From Moniliella sp. 'wahieum' (taxonomy: Eukaryota > Basidiomycota > Moniliellomycetes > Moniliellales > Moniliellaceae): a stretch of 64,000 nucleotides of DNA. The position numbers were made by a program, and so were the translations under genes. The notes below the pieces were generated by a model that ran no database searches, was not told the origin of the DNA, and worked only from the letters and a program-made list of their open reading frames with translations. This document shows positions 10,445 to 22,791 of the stretch, in pieces. The first letter of the stretch is position 1. Every line of letters begins with the position of its first letter. The stretch spans positions 620,001-684,000 of the forward strand of contig RSEE01000008.1 of assembly GCA_003971905.1 (NCBI GenBank), read 5' to 3'.

Positions 10445-12998
10445 GTGCGCTTTAAGCGAGCTCGATCGATAGTTTCTCTTATACAGGCGATCCCAGCCCA
10501 CACACTCGCCCTGTGCTCCAACGATCGGCGCTGTCAGCCGGGGCCGACAGGAGCGGACACTGGCGCTGTGCTGCCCCGCCCGAAGCCCGTGCCCTGTCGC
10601 ACTGCCCCCACTGGCAAGATCCCACATCACCCGCTGGTTCTGTCCCCTCCTCCGTCTCCCTCCTCTCCTGCTCCTCCGCCTCCTGTGGCCCCCTCTCCTT
10701 CTCTTGGCGCCCCCACCCCCAACCCTCCCCCTACCCGCCCCCTCCCCTCCTCCATGCCGCCTTTCGCGCGGCCGCGCCAGGCATCTGACCAGGACAGCCG
10801 CAGCGCCAGCCGTGCAAGTAAGGCCTCTTCCCGCGCCTCGTCCCGCAGTACCAAGTCTGTCGCCCACGCCTCCTCGCGCTCGGTCGCATCTGCTTCTCGC
10901 GCCTCCCGCTCGGTCGCCTCCGCTTCTCGCGCCTCCTCGCGCTCCCAAGCATCCGTCTCCCGCACTGCAAGCACCAGCAGCCCCGCCACCACTTCCATCT
11001 CTCCTTCGGCCTCGGCTTCTACCAACACAGCCTCAACATCAGTCTCGGCCTCAGCCTCGTCTTCTACTCCGGCTTCAGTCTCGACTTCTACTCCGGCTTC
11101 AGCCTCGATTCTACCCCGGCTACGTCCCAAACAGCATCTCCATCACCCAGCACAACGACAACACCAGCAACAGCTCCAACCTCCACACCATCACCTTCCT
11201 CCTCCCTAACACCGGTTCATTATCCAACACACTGACCAGCACAGCTCTCAGTTCCTCTCCACTCCGATCTTCGCTCAGCTCCTCCCTTCCTATGCTAGCA
11301 GCAGTTCCAGTGCCAGCAGCAGTGCGTTTCCTGTACCCACCGGGGCCCACCACCGAGGCTTATCCGGTGGGCAGATTGCCGGTATTGGGTGGGGAAGTGT
11401 GTTTGGTGCGATCCTCCTCCTCCTCCTCTTCGGATTAGCAATCTGGTTTCTCCGCCGACGAACCAAAGCGCAATCGAAGTACAACAACACGGAGGTGCCT
11501 ACCTCGAGGTCCGCAGAGGCCGTTTCGCCTAGCACAGCGGCGCAGCCCCCCCCACCCCCGGGACCCACAACAGCCCCGATAGTTATCCCCTCCCACTCGA
11601 CCAATGCCATCGATGACACCACCCAATCACCTTTGTCCCCCCATTCCGTCGAGACGCCATCGAGCAAGAATCATGCAGTTTCTTCCTCGGTTCGCCCTGA
11701 AGTTGCGGTTGGAGCAGTACGGCGAACATCGAAACGCAAGGCAGTCACCCCACTTTCCTCAGAGGAAACAGCTCACGCGCCTTCTCCCGCTGGACGACTG
11801 TCATGGCTTTCCCCCATTCTCCCCGGCCCCTGGGGCACTACTAGAGATGAAAGCCACCCCACCACGACGTCCTCCCCTCAATCGTTTCCCGTGCAGTCGC
11901 CTCCTTCAGCCGCACCGGAGGAAACTCATGACCCTTCACAAGCGGTCTCGCTGGCTCCCCCGCGAATGGAGACGAGCCAGTCAGAAGGCTCCCTTACCGA
12001 GCAGGGCGTGTACCTCCCTGCTTCCGACGGAGTCCTGCGCAGAGCAACGGTGGCCCGAGGAGAAAGTGGGGGGTCACATGCCGAACCGATTCCGCAGAGG
12101 AGGGAAGGGCGCACATCTGTGTCGGATGATGCCTTATTGGCCCCCACCTCAGCGCTCGGCAGGCTGGCTGCCTCACCCGTCGAACTCCGGCCAGGGATGC
12201 AGCAGCCCGTGACCACCGACTTGGACCGTAGTTCCGGGGGGAGCAACGTTCCCTGGGTCCAGAAGCGGCTCCGGCACGCAAATCGGCCTATTCCACCTTT
12301 CTTTCGGAAGGGACTAATCTTCTCGGTCCCGGCGCAGATGCCCTTCTTCTGGATCGGGGAGCAATGAGGACAACACCGATGTTTCGGGGCATGCATCGCA
12401 AGAATCGCACGCCCCAGGCACCCACCCTGGACCATCTCACTCTTCTCGCGATGTGATTCCTTCTCGCGAGGATGAAGAGCCGCGACCCGATATCAGTACA
12501 CAAGGAGGGGGAGCGCGAGAGGAGCCCTTGACCGTAGGGATGGTTTCGATGCCTTCGGGATGGGGGTCTAAAGAGAGAAGAGGAGAGCGAGACAACGGCA
12601 AGTACGGTGGTGACTCAATCCTACTACCCAAGTGGAGTGGCAAGCACAGCAGCCACATCTCCTTCCCCTCCTGGGTCGCGGCGACAGAGCCATCTCCGCC
12701 CCATCTTGCCCAAGACGAAAGAAGAGCCCGAACGTCAACCCACCTCTCTCGTTACCCGAACCCAGACCAGGGCACCGATCAGCGGCGGTTCACATTTGGT
12801 CCGCCGGATTCACCAAGTGAGATGCAAGCCAGGTTGGCCAGCGCTGGCGAGGTGCCCATGGGACAGATCCAAGCGCCCACCTCTTCCCCGAGAAGCGGGG
12901 ACACCCCCACCACGCCCCTCTCCCCTCTCGGCTCTTCAGATGGAGCCGAGCCGAGTGGGCAGACGAGCGAGCAAGACTCCCACCCTTCCTCCCACTAG
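10445..12998 (+). CDS. Ser/Thr-rich single-span membrane protein (mucin-like, possible cell-wall sensor)
   Basis: The outer part begins with a Pro-rich stretch and a Ser/Ala/Arg stretch of repeated SRASSRS/SVASAS type, then a Ser/Thr mucin-like region up to about 11340. One membrane helix follows (GAILLLLLFGLAIWF, about 11405-11450) with the stop-transfer RRRTK. A long cytoplasmic tail rich in Pro, Ser, Glu and Arg runs to a stop at 12996-12998. This order of mucin domain, one helix and disordered tail is typical of fungal Wsc/Mid2-type stress sensors, but there is no WSC cysteine domain. The frame shifts several times between 11110 and 11340 and again near 12300-12360. The true 5' end is unknown: no signal peptide is visible at 10445, and a possible acceptor (ATACAG) at about 10487 suggests an upstream first exon. 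Function is inference only. Confidence 0.6.
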
Positions 12999-14407
12999 GG
13001 GCACCGCGGTTGAAATGCCCCTCTCCTCTTCCCACCTGTCCCTGCCCCTCTTCCCTGCTTCATCCTCTATAACCCTGTAAACTCCAGGACCAGAATGTCT
13101 GTTACCCTCTGTTTCCTGTCGGTTTTACCACCACTTTGGCTGTCTTTGGCCCGTCCTGTGTCCGTTATGGGTGCCGCGTGTCTAAGGTGCGCGCCTCTCC
13201 GTCTCCTTTTATTACTTTTCTCAAGGTGCATAATTCCTCCCTTTCTTTCCTGTCGGGTTCGCGAAGCTCTCGTTGTTTTCGCTCTTTTGCCGTTGTGTGC
13301 ATGCCCCCTCTTCGAGATTGCATTCGCTTTTTGGGCGCCACCAAGGTGGTCGCACGCCCCCCTCCTGCTCTTACTATACTCTCTCATTTTCCTTTCATCC
13401 GTGCAAACCGTAGAAAGTACCAAACGCAACCGTGCAGAAAAGATGTGTGGACGCCACTGTTGATGACAGAAGACATGTCGATGCATGATGTGATGGACCA
13501 GCCCCGTATTGAGTGTTGGAGGGTCTACACCTTCCTACTTTTCCTCCCGGTTTTATTTGATGTGCATACCAAACACTGTAGCAACCATCCTAGATGGGAT
13601 GACAGCGATGCCACACCTTCGGCCTTGGCCCCCTTGCTGATGGCAGGGTCTTCCCAACAGCCGTGCAATGCTTAGAAAAGCTCGCCTCAAAGAAATGGCT
13701 GGTGTTTGTCGCCAGGTCTGGTTCGGGGGGCGGTGTGGTGATTGAGAACAACGTTACATTGACGCTCCCCCGATTTGCTTCCGTAGGTTTGGAATGAAAG
13801 TGCGGTACAGTGCAGTCGACATTCACGACGGCATCGTGGTGTGTAGCCAATTCCCATTCCACCCACCCCAGCCTCTATACCACACTCTCTCGGGAGCTTT
13901 CCTCCCTTTGACAACCGCCATGTACTACCGATTCCAAAGCGCGAGAAGCATACCACGTTCACCAAAAGGTCTACTACCCAAGACGAACAACCAGGATCAC
14001 ATGCAAAGGGGAAAACATGGGACATCAAAACATGCCAAGGGGCGGGGATGAGCACGGCGAGAGGCCACGTAGTGCCGTTCAAGTATGTTTGTGCTCCTGC
14101 GTAGCTCGCGGGCCAGCATGCGCACTCTTTTACATCCACATACTCTTTTCCATCCCTCTCTTAGTCCCGGGTATCTTACTTCGTGTGTAGTAGTTCCGTC
14201 GCGACTATACTTCAACTTCTCTGTTCAACTGTTATCATCCTGACTCCAATTTGATATGGGACACATCCGGCAGAAAAAAGAGTCGTAAAGAGTCTGTCTG
14301 TGATTAAGCATGCAATAGCGAGTCAAGACGAAGCACTGGTGTAGAAAGGGCAGGGAAACGTGTATGGTGGGGCACTGAGGGTTTAAGGGAACCCTGTTGC
14401 GGCCCTC
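12999..14407. other. Intergenic, convergent 3' ends of mucin-like gene and GPD
   Basis: Pyrimidine-rich just after the mucin-like stop. A minus-strand open frame of about 90 codons at 13590-13862 has balanced composition but no recognisable family or splice context. Nothing else is supported. Confidence 0.4.
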
Positions 14408-15577
14408 TTATAGTGTGTCGGTCAAAGTTCCGACAGGTCGGCCATTGTAGGCCACCTCATACACTTCAGTGAAAAGCGGGTAATCTTGCGTCCGTCCTCT
14501 GGCAGCGAGGAAAAGGTGGATCTCCTTTGCGGTCACTGTACCCTGTAGTTTTTGACCATTGAGCAACTCCGCCTCCTCCAATCAAACGACTTGCCCGTCT
14601 TGACGAACGCCTCCGCCACCCGTCGGTTCCTCCCTCCATAGCACGTAGTGATCAAGTCAGCAACTCCGGCGGAGGTCTCGGTAAATGTCTCTGACTTGAC
14701 AGGGAAGAACTCTTGGGCGAAAGTCTTCATCTCAATCAGCCCAATCCGCATGATGGCGGCCTTGGCATTATCGCCCCAGCCCAGGCCATCCACAAGGCCA
14801 GCAGCGATGGCCACCACATTTTTCAGCGCACCCCCAAGCGAAACACCGTACACGTCTTCCACCAGCCCCACCCGGAACTTGGGCGTCTCAAACAGCTTGT
14901 GAAACAGCTCTGCCCATGCTCTCTGGCCCTCTCGGTAGCCAATCGTTGTTTCGGAAAACTTGCCACGCGCCACTTCTGACGCAATGTTGGCCCCCGACAA
15001 AGCTGAACACTTGCACCCCAGGTACTCTTCAATCACATCGGCAAAGACACGAACGTGGGTCGTCTGCACCTCCACACCCTTGATCATGGAGATGGCGTGG
15101 GAGTGCGGAGCGATATGCCCTTGGAGCTGCTTGCACAGCCCATCGATAAATTGGTGGGGGGTGACAAAGATGAGCAGGTTCGCATCCCACGCCGTCTCGA
15201 CGGGGTCGGGGCAGGCATAGATGTTGTTAGGCAAACGGACGCCGGGGAGGTACTTGACATTCTCGTGGTCCGAGTTAATAATCTCGGTGAGCTTGCGGCC
15301 GTTGACCTCCTCCTCATAAACGTACATCCATACCCGCTCTTGGAAGAGGTGCGGGAACCGGCGTACGTTATCCCACAATCTTGGCAATAGCGCTGCCCCT
15401 ACAGAAAGGGGGTCGGGGGACAAGGGTGGAGTCAGTAGCTATCCTTGGCATGAGCGCAGAGGCTCAGCCTCAACCACGGTAGAAAGTACACCAGGGACGA
15501 CGGAGGGAGACGTACCAGTTGCCGGAGCCAATGATGGCAATCTTGAATTGCGTGTTGGCAGGTGGAACGGCGGACAT
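14408..15577 (-). CDS. GPD1: NAD-dependent glycerol-3-phosphate dehydrogenase (cytosolic)
   Basis: The enzyme reduces dihydroxyacetone phosphate to glycerol 3-phosphate, feeding glycerol (osmolyte, redox balance) and phospholipid synthesis. Exon 1 (15516-15577) encodes [20 protein letters not shown] and ends inside the Trp codon of the dinucleotide-binding motif GSGNWGSAIA. Intron 15399-15515 is GTACGT to CTGTAG. Further hallmarks are [40 protein letters not shown] with the catalytic lysine, and a C-terminus [16 protein letters not shown]. The size, about 350 residues, is normal. Two frame breaks, both consistent with shortened runs, lie at about 15367 (GGG, in IAKIVGDNV) and 14572 (TT, in [13 protein letters not shown]). 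It is transcribed towards the convergent mucin-like gene. Identity is firm; whether it is the osmotically induced isoform cannot be told. Confidence 0.93.
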
Positions 15578-17872
15578 GGCGGTGGTGGAGGGGAGGTGAA
15601 GAGGCTAAGAAGAAAAAGGTTGGGGAATGTCTGCAGCTGGTGGGGGGGCAAGCTCTTTTCAGCGGGCGCTTCTAGATCCAGGCACAAGTCCGAGGCACGG
15701 CTATTTGCGAGATGGATGACAAGGAAAATTATTGCCCAGCCCCCCAACGCCCGCCCAGAGGATTAATGTCAGTCAGTCGGCTCCGGCTCCGGCTCCGGCT
15801 TCTGAAGAGCCGGCGGCGCCCAAAGCAGCAGGGGGCGAGGCAGTCGCGTGGCGCACCGGATGAGCGATGAGCGCTGAGCACGAGTAATACTGTAGGCGCA
15901 TTGTGTGGGATGTGGGCCCCAATTCCTTGGTTTGGCGCGTCCCAGCGCCGTACTGAGCATGATTATTGAGCAGCCTGAGCTGTGCAAAGGAGTTCAGCAA
16001 CCCGTCGACTTTGAGTGTTGAGTGTTGCGTGTCGAGCACACTGAGGGGTCTGAGGCCTCACCTGAGGCCTGAGGGCCTGAGGAAGCACGGAGTTCTCAAT
16101 GAGTCCGTTGCCAATTGCGCCCAGCGGGCACACGAAAGGCACGTGAAAACCGCCTGGCAGAGGCCAGCCACAGCCGGAAGCCAGCGGCCAAGAGCTTTAA
16201 AAGCTTCTCAAGCTTCTAGCGTCCAAGCTGATCACATGCAGATCACAAGCTTCAAGCAAGTGTCCAACAGTGCCACAGGTTGCCTCAGTTCCCCGGGCGT
16301 GTCCAACCAGGCCCAACTCTGCCCAACCCCGACCACCTAGCGACCCCACCAGCCAACCATCAAAGCGTCAACCCCACAGCCGCCCTTAACAGTGAGCGGA
16401 ACCTGCGTCCAGACTGGTAATAGCCGCCGTCTGCTGCTCCGTCGGCCAATGCCCCTGCGCCTAGGCGGTCGTAGCAGCCACGTGACGTACGGCACGTGAT
16501 GCGGATGTCGCCGCTTCATTTGCACCGATGGCCGCAAAAGCTGCGACACATACCTGTTTCCGCCCTGCACTGCGGATCTCGGTTGGCTCGGCTGAGATCT
16601 AGGGCTAGTATACGAACAAGGGACGAACAACATGTCCTGTGGACGTGTTGAGCAGCGTTGAACATTGAGCCGTCACGCCAATAGCATGAGGAGCTTGAAA
16701 CCCTGTGGCTGGTGCCCCACCGAATCATCCCAATGTCGGATGGGCTCAAACTCGTTCTTCCCCCAAAATCCAGTGCGTTTAGCACACTCGGACAACTGTT
16801 GTTGGGGACAAGCCAGCAGCGTCAAAAAGCTCCAAGTTGGCTCACGCCGAACGGCTGATATGCCAGGTGGCCCACAACAGGATGGCAGTGCGGAACTAAT
16901 CCTGCTCCCGGAATCCCAACAGCCTCTATCTGATGTTCCCGCTCCCTTACTGATTATCAAACCCTTTCCGGGCCCTGGGCCACCAGAACAAGTCAAACAT
17001 CCCACACCGCCCTCCCACAGTGTGATTTCTGCCCTTGGTGCTCCATCGACGCCGGCACCCCTCATTAATGTCGACTTGGTGACCAAGATGCGGGAGAGTG
17101 TCCGGATGCTCCCATATACGTATCCCAGATGTGGATAATAGCGTGCTGGTCGCAGACTCCGGGAGCGGGACGAGTTACGGGGCGGGAAACGAACAGGATG
17201 TGATTGTGTGCAGAAGCTTCACATCTTTAGGGGGCATACCTGCTATACGACATCCTTTCCACCCCAAGGTGATCGATGGCCGCCTTCCTCGTCTACTATA
17301 GGCATGCAATATAGCTTGCCCCCACAGGCTTCCTCAACATTACATGTTTTGCGCGCGGAGTCTCTCTCAGCGCTCACTCAGCTGTTCACAATAGCCCTTC
17401 TGGATCATGCAGATCATGCAAGCTCAACGTTCAACCCTGAGTTCTGAGAACTGAGATCTGGCCCCTGGGCAGGATGACGTTGATCATGATGGGTGCAGAG
17501 TGCGGGGGATACGGATTGGGGGATGCGTGATCGATATGCAACGAATTATTGTGGTGTGCAAGTATATAACGAAGTGCTCAAGATCTGAGACGAGGTACGG
17601 TCTGGTACGGCACCGGTACGGCGTTATATATGTACTCTCGAGTACAAGTGGCGCCGCCGGGTTTCACTGCGGCCTGATCACACATGGAGACAAAAATGCC
17701 GCCACAGGGTTAATCGATCGATTATCGATTTAATCGATTAGATCTAGACCTTTTTGAGACGCGTGATGGAATAGAATCAGAGTTCTGAGATAGATCTTCA
17801 TTATAATGATCCTAGTTACCCAGCGATGTCCTAAGTGCAGTTATGCAGTGGTAAAGAGAAGACAGGAGCTGG

Positions 17873-17900
17873 GTTGAACGTTGAACGTTGAACGTTGAAC
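17873..17900. repeat. Period-7 array, GTTGAAC x4
   Basis: Four perfect GTTGAAC units. The junctions form the palindrome AACGTT. The array ends 7 nt before the purine tract. Confidence 0.95.
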
Positions 17901-17907
17901 CCAGACT

Positions 17908-18398
17908 GAGGAAGAAAGAAGAAGAAGAAGAAAGAGAAGAAGAAGAAGAAGAGAAAGAAGAAGAAGAAGAAGAAGAAGAAGAAGAGAAGAAAGAAGAAGA
18001 AGAGAAAAGAAGAGAAGAAGAAAGAAGAAGAAGAGAAGAAGAAAGAAGAAAGAAGAAGAAAGAAGAAGAAGAAGAAGAAGAAGAAGAAGAAAGAGAAGAA
18101 AGAAAGAGAAAAGAGAAAAGAAGAAGAAGAAAAGAGAAAGAAGAAGAAGAGAAGAAGAAAAGAAGAAAGAAGAAGAAGAAGAAAGGAAGAAAAGAAGAAG
18201 AAGGAAGAAGAGAAGAAGAAAAAGAAAGAAGAAGAAGAAGAAGAAGAAGAGAAGAAGAAGAAGAGAAGAAGAAGAAGAAGAAGAAAGAAGAAAGAAGAAG
18301 AAGAAGAAGAAGAAAAGAAGAGAGAAGAAGAAGAAGAAAAGAAGAAGAAGAAAGAAGAAGAAGAGAAGAAGAAGAAGAAGAGGAGAAGAGGAAAAGAG
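17908..18398 (+). repeat. Uninterrupted purine tract (GAA-type microsatellite)
   Basis: All 491 bases on the plus strand are A or G, mostly GAA/AAG triplets broken by GAAA and GAGAA. It opens long frames on both strands (poly-Glu/Lys on plus, poly-Ser/Phe/Leu on minus), which are artefacts of composition. Such tracts can form triplex (H-DNA) structures and are unstable. Confidence 0.97.
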
Positions 18399-18736
18399 TG
18401 GCACAAGACCAGAGAGGATAGGGATGCTGGCGTGGTGCCTGGATGTTGAGTAAGGTGGTCAGCGGATCGATATGACCGGGAGGTGGCTGACCCATAGGAT
18501 CCTGGCCATTGACCATCCATGCATCCCATATATCTCGTGCATGCAACGATTCTGTCGAAGATGACAGACAGAAAGGGTTGTTTCAACTTGAACGGGAACA
18601 TAGTATGGTGGGAACTGAAAGTAATGAAGAACGGTATACCCAAGAGAAAGGCTGGATTTTGAAGTACACCATCACGTATCTATGGCACACCGGCCACGAC
18701 CGTTTGCACCAAAAGCACAAAAATGCACCACACCAC

Positions 18737-18764
18737 ACACCATACACCATACACCATACACCAC
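18737..18764. repeat. Period-7 array, ACACCAT x4
   Basis: Three ACACCAT units and one ACACCAC. Not palindromic, but the same 7-bp period as the other arrays. Confidence 0.9.
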
Positions 18765-19521
18765 ATACATCTTTCTTGCAAACCACACGGCCCTATCATG
18801 CCGCATTCTTAAAAAAAGCCATCAGTGTGGCATGTATAGAGTAGGGGCAGATATCAACGCACATTCGTTGTGCACGTCTGTTTTTATATGTATTGGCTCA
18901 CACACAGTCGGAATGCTCGAAACTGAGAAGTAGTATCTCCTGTGTTAATACAGATAGAAAAAAGAGAGTCTGATACAAAAGAATATACTGACAACGTTCT
19001 ACCGGATACCGCGTCTCATATACGATTGTCGGAGCTTCCTATAGTTTCCTTCAGAGCACGGGACGCCATATATATATGGCGGTAAGAAATTGTGATAAAG
19101 GGGGCAATATACCCCCACACCCGAGAGACAGCATGAGTATATGGAATGGAGAGACGAGAGCTATAGTCAATTGCTCTCTAAGAAAGATACACGAGACGGA
19201 TGAGACACAGGGAGATCATGAAAAGCCAAAAAGAGAATTTGAGGCAAGAGAAGATGTAAGGGAGCAGGGTGAATTTTGCCGGTACCGTGGTCAACAGAAT
19301 GGGGAAAGGGGAGAGGAAGGGAGGGGGGGGGGAAGTCCGGCCGGGGGCGAGATACACAAGGGAAATTTGATGCTTGTGCCACAACCTGGATGAAAAGGTT
19401 GAAAACTTTTGCAGAGATGCAAAAAGATATGACAGGACAGAGAGGATGACCGAACGAAGGTAATGAGGAAAAAACCGCATCACACGTCAACGGGAAAAGG
19501 GGATCTTACATCGTGATCGGG

Positions 19522-21142
19522 CTAAAGGAAAGATAGGGGGTAAGGATGAGCGCACCGATAAGTCAAGGGGGGGCAGCGTGCCATGTTCTTCTTCACCTCC
19601 AGTTGAAGGGGAAGTATTTTCCGTGTTTTTGATGGGCAGGGGACAAAAGTCGATGCGGTAGCCAATTCCTCAGATTTAGAAGAGGGAGGGCAGGCATGCT
19701 CCTGTTTGAGAGACGGTGTGGTGCGGAGGGACCCAACTTGGCAAGAAACAGATGCATCTCCATCAAGAGCTACTGGGTCTGGGTCAGCTTCATGAGAAGC
19801 AAGCACTGGTGGCCACTTGCTCTTCGGTTTGGCAGGTGCACCGTGGGTCGTCTGCTTGAAGCTGGGGCTGCGTATGCGCTGATCTTTGTGTTTCCCATCG
19901 GACTCGGCAGGAGTGACTACGCCTCCGTCGGACGTCACGCCCTTCATCTCTTCAAGAATGATATCCCCTAGGTGGCCAGAAATTGAAATATGTGGGACGC
20001 GACCCAGGAAATGTGTTTCGTCAGGAGAATCCAGCGTTTCAGCCGCAGGAGGAGAGGCTGCTTTAGCTTCCGGAATACCGCTAGACCGAGGGAAAGGTGC
20101 TTTTATCTGTGCAGGAGGTGGTCTGGGAGGAGACAAGATAATCGGTGGGGCGGGGCGAAAGGAAAAGTCGGGTTTCCATTTGCGTCGCCTATATGCATCG
20201 TCAAAACGAGAGCGATCGGAGTGGTCAGCAATGCGTTGCACAACAGCAGTCTCATCGGGGGCGAAAAACTAACATGTGCAAAAAGTGTTGCAAGTCCTCT
20301 TGCGTTCGTTGCGCTTCGACACGCCGCGCATCCAGTCCTTCGCCATGCAGGTTGAGATCTGCTGGATGATCTGAGCCGAAGCGTGAGACGATGGGCCCTT
20401 GCGATGTGGTGGCGTCCCCTCCAGGGGTGATGGAGATGGGGGTGAATTCCAAGAGGGTGTGGTGGTGTCGGTAGTAGAACGATGGACAGGTGGCATGGAT
20501 GTTGAAGATGTGGTATGGATGGAAATGGCAGAAGGGGCCGATTGACTGCTGATTGCCACGAGCGGAAGCTGGGGGGGAGAGAGTTAACATCACTTTACTG
20601 TGGTGTAGGCTACTGCGAGGGGGAGAGGGATGAAGGCTGGGGGAAAGGTGGGGTTCGGGATTGTTTTGGGCTGGTGAAGCTGGTTCAACAAACTCGACAG
20701 AAACCGCATCAGGTTCCACCACTGGCGGAGGAACTTGCACTGATACTGGTTTTCGCTGCACGGCTGTTGGAACGGAAGGTGGTGGGGACGGAGGTGATGG
20801 AGGGGGCTGGGGGAGAGGGAGCGATGGAATCGAGCCGTGGGGTTTCGAGGGAGGAGCGGGCAACAAGAGTGTGGGTGCGGAGGTTGTGGCTGTGCCTGCG
20901 CATGCTAATGACTTGCTGGTGGTTGCGCGTCGGATCTTGACTTTGGCCAAGACCATCAATCAAGTCTGCCTCATTGGAGGCGGAGTCTTGGGCGAGGTCA
21001 GGCCCCCAACTACGGTGGAACCAGCGCGACAGCAAGCCAATCTTGCCCATGATGATCGTGGAGAAGATGAACAACAGAATCAGGAGTGCTCCACACGCAG
21101 CCAAAGGGGGGCCGGTCCAACACGGCGAGGGTGTGTGTGTGG
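19522..21142 (-). CDS. Membrane-anchored Pro/Ser-rich protein, unrecognised
   Basis: One strongly hydrophobic helix near the N-terminus (ALLILLFIFSTIIMGK, about 21045-21095) is followed by basic residues and a long disordered region with Pro-rich patches (PLPQPPPSPPSPPPS). A conserved-looking stretch (DETAVVQRIADHSD, then RFDDAYRRRKWKPDFSF, about 20160-20260) and an acidic/Pro-rich C-terminus follow. The frame shifts at about 20950, 20715, 20580-20450 and 20255; near the last, a TTAG could be an intron acceptor. The 5' end is uncertain: CCACAC after a TATAG at about 21143 may begin the helix-bearing exon. I know no family for it. It sits alone in repeat-rich DNA. Confidence 0.45.
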
Positions 21143-21494
21143 CTATACGATGAAATTAAGGGGCTAAACGTTAAGAGGGTGTATATACTGGAACCATATC
21201 ATATGACAGAGCTTAAGCTGCTTAAGGCTGTGGGACAAGAAGAAACGCTGCTTCTAAACCGGCCGGTACATCCATCCGATTCAAGCTCTGATGTATATAC
21301 TTTTTGCGGGAGCATTTGGGTGGCGGGTAGCCCGGCAGTGGCGCCCATTGGTGGGTGCCACAACCGCTCAAAAATCTTTTATCTCTAGACTTCATCCATA
21401 TCATTGACAGTGAGCTTAAGGCTGGGACAGGGAAACGCCACGCCTAAACCCACCCGTTCATCTTGCATGTGCTGCTTAGTAGCGCCAACCTCGT

Positions 21495-22000
21495 TTAAGG
21501 AACCAGGAGAATCACTAGGTGATCAGGACCCTCTGGTGCCTGCCATCCGTTCCCGTACCCGAGGTAGCGCGTGTGGACATGGATGAACTCGATGAATGTG
21601 GTAGACATCCGAGCGAGGAACCATTTCCATTGAGAGTCAGTAGTGAAATCCTTCCAGTGCGCAAGCATCTTGCCCGCTGTCTTGGTGCCGTAGTAACCTC
21701 GCGTCGTCAAAACCAGGGGGGAAAACAGCTCTTGGATGCGTCCCTGGTACTTGTCGTTCTTGTCACATTCTGCTTGTTCCACAGCAGCTGAAGCAGCCCC
21801 TTCTCCCAGCGTTCCAAAGGCGTCGCGGTGCTCTCATGCACTACCCTCCGGTACGCGCTTTGCGCCTCCTGCGATCCTATGTCGCGCAACGTGTGGTCCA
21901 CCTCCATTCCTGATCCTCCGATTGCTCCAGGCCCGAACCCCAGCTGACTGGGCCGTAGTCCCGGTGGTCCCCTCGTAATTCTTGTATACATGCAATGGGT
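21495..22000 (-). mobile_element. Reverse-transcriptase element fossil, C-terminal region
   Basis: Two adjoining minus-strand pieces read as the region downstream of an RT domain in RT-bearing elements of fungi: HTLRDIGSQEAQSAYRRV, then RIQELFSPLVLTTRGYYGT. Broken, no ends visible. Family placement (non-LTR-like or unclassified RT element) is tentative. Confidence 0.4.
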
Positions 22001-22186
22001 ATATTGTCACGCCCCGCACCCAGTATGATTAGTCTGCTCTTCTATAAACCGGCGCGATATTGCTGGTGTATTGACGCCTGCCACAAAGAATACTATGGGT
22101 TCATCCGCCAAAGAACAGACGGGCTACAATGTGGTTTATGGTGAGATCCCCTACTGAGAAGAGATCGCCAATTTAGTGAAAGATTT

Positions 22187-22720
22187 TTATACGCAAAGCC
22201 AAGGAGAGAGTGCCGCCATCACGATTTTCGGATAAGAACCAGGCATTACCGGCCGAGCTGCGGAGATTTTGGAAGACGACACGCCATGCCTCGCACTCAA
22301 CCTGCACAAATGCGTCGAGCAGGACCGGGACCAACAGAATTGGGGGATGGACTCCAGGTCCTGGGTACTTGTGTGGTGGGAGGGGTGGATTTTGTCGCCG
22401 ATCGCGGCTCCGGGACCAACTGCCAGCCACAGCCTGAGGCAGGACATGCTCAAGTTTGATGGCATTACCCGTCAGGGAGACACCTCTTGCAATGGCGGTA
22501 TACAGTACTCAAACCACAATTGTTGTGCCACCTGCTCCGCACCATGCAGATGGAGGGTGCAAAGGCCGATCATTTCGACGTGCTCATGAGCTTGCCTCTC
22601 CGGATGGGAGGATGCGGCAGCACGCTTTACTCGTATATTGCGCCCCACGCACGTGCTGTGGCCAACGAGGTCAAGGACTATCTTATTCCGAAGATCAGTC
22701 ACTTGACTATAGCTTGACTA
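22187..22720 (+). mobile_element. Reverse-transcriptase element fossil, RT thumb/connection region
   Basis: The plus strand shows LALNLHKC (region after the RT catalytic motif) and later MSLPLRMGGCGSTLYSYIAP, the LP-GG-G motif typical of this part of such elements. It is broken and faces the opposite way to the piece at 21495-22000, so it is either rearranged or a second copy. Host codons are not involved. Confidence 0.45.
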
Positions 22721-22774
22721 GCTTGAAGCTTGCAATGAAGCTTGAAGCTTTTTGACTTAGTCATGCAGTCTTCT

Positions 22775-22791
22775 ACATGTCACATGTCACA
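22775..22791. repeat. Period-7 array, ACATGTC
   Basis: Two ACATGTC units followed by ACA. Just upstream (22710-22755) TGAAGCT units give the AAGCTT palindrome version of the same pattern. Confidence 0.8.

Larger units (their letters stand above)
15578..19521. other. Gene-poor, repeat-rich interval
   Basis: Nearly 4 kb without a gene I can support. It contains a GGCTCC tandem near 15779, GATGAGC heptads near 15860-15880, TGAGTGT heptads at about 16014-16034, AGGCCT-type inverted motifs (16044-16085), four GTTGAAC heptads, the 491-nt purine tract and ACACCAT heptads. A plus-strand open frame at 16665-17138 (Pro-rich, no known domain) may be an element remnant. Confidence 0.5.

Noticed and set aside
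13590-13862. Minus-strand frame of 90 codons in the GPD/mucin-like gap
   Set aside because: Composition is plausible, but there is no family match and it lies in the 3' flanks of two convergent genes.
16665-17138. Plus-strand Pro-rich frame of 157 codons
   Set aside because: No domain, no splice or promoter context, lies in repeat-rich DNA. Left as unassigned.
17841-18546. Long open frames over the purine tract (poly-Glu/Lys on plus, poly-Ser/Phe/Leu on minus)
   Set aside because: They exist only because a GAA-type repeat has no stop codons in most frames. No start context, no non-repeat sequence.
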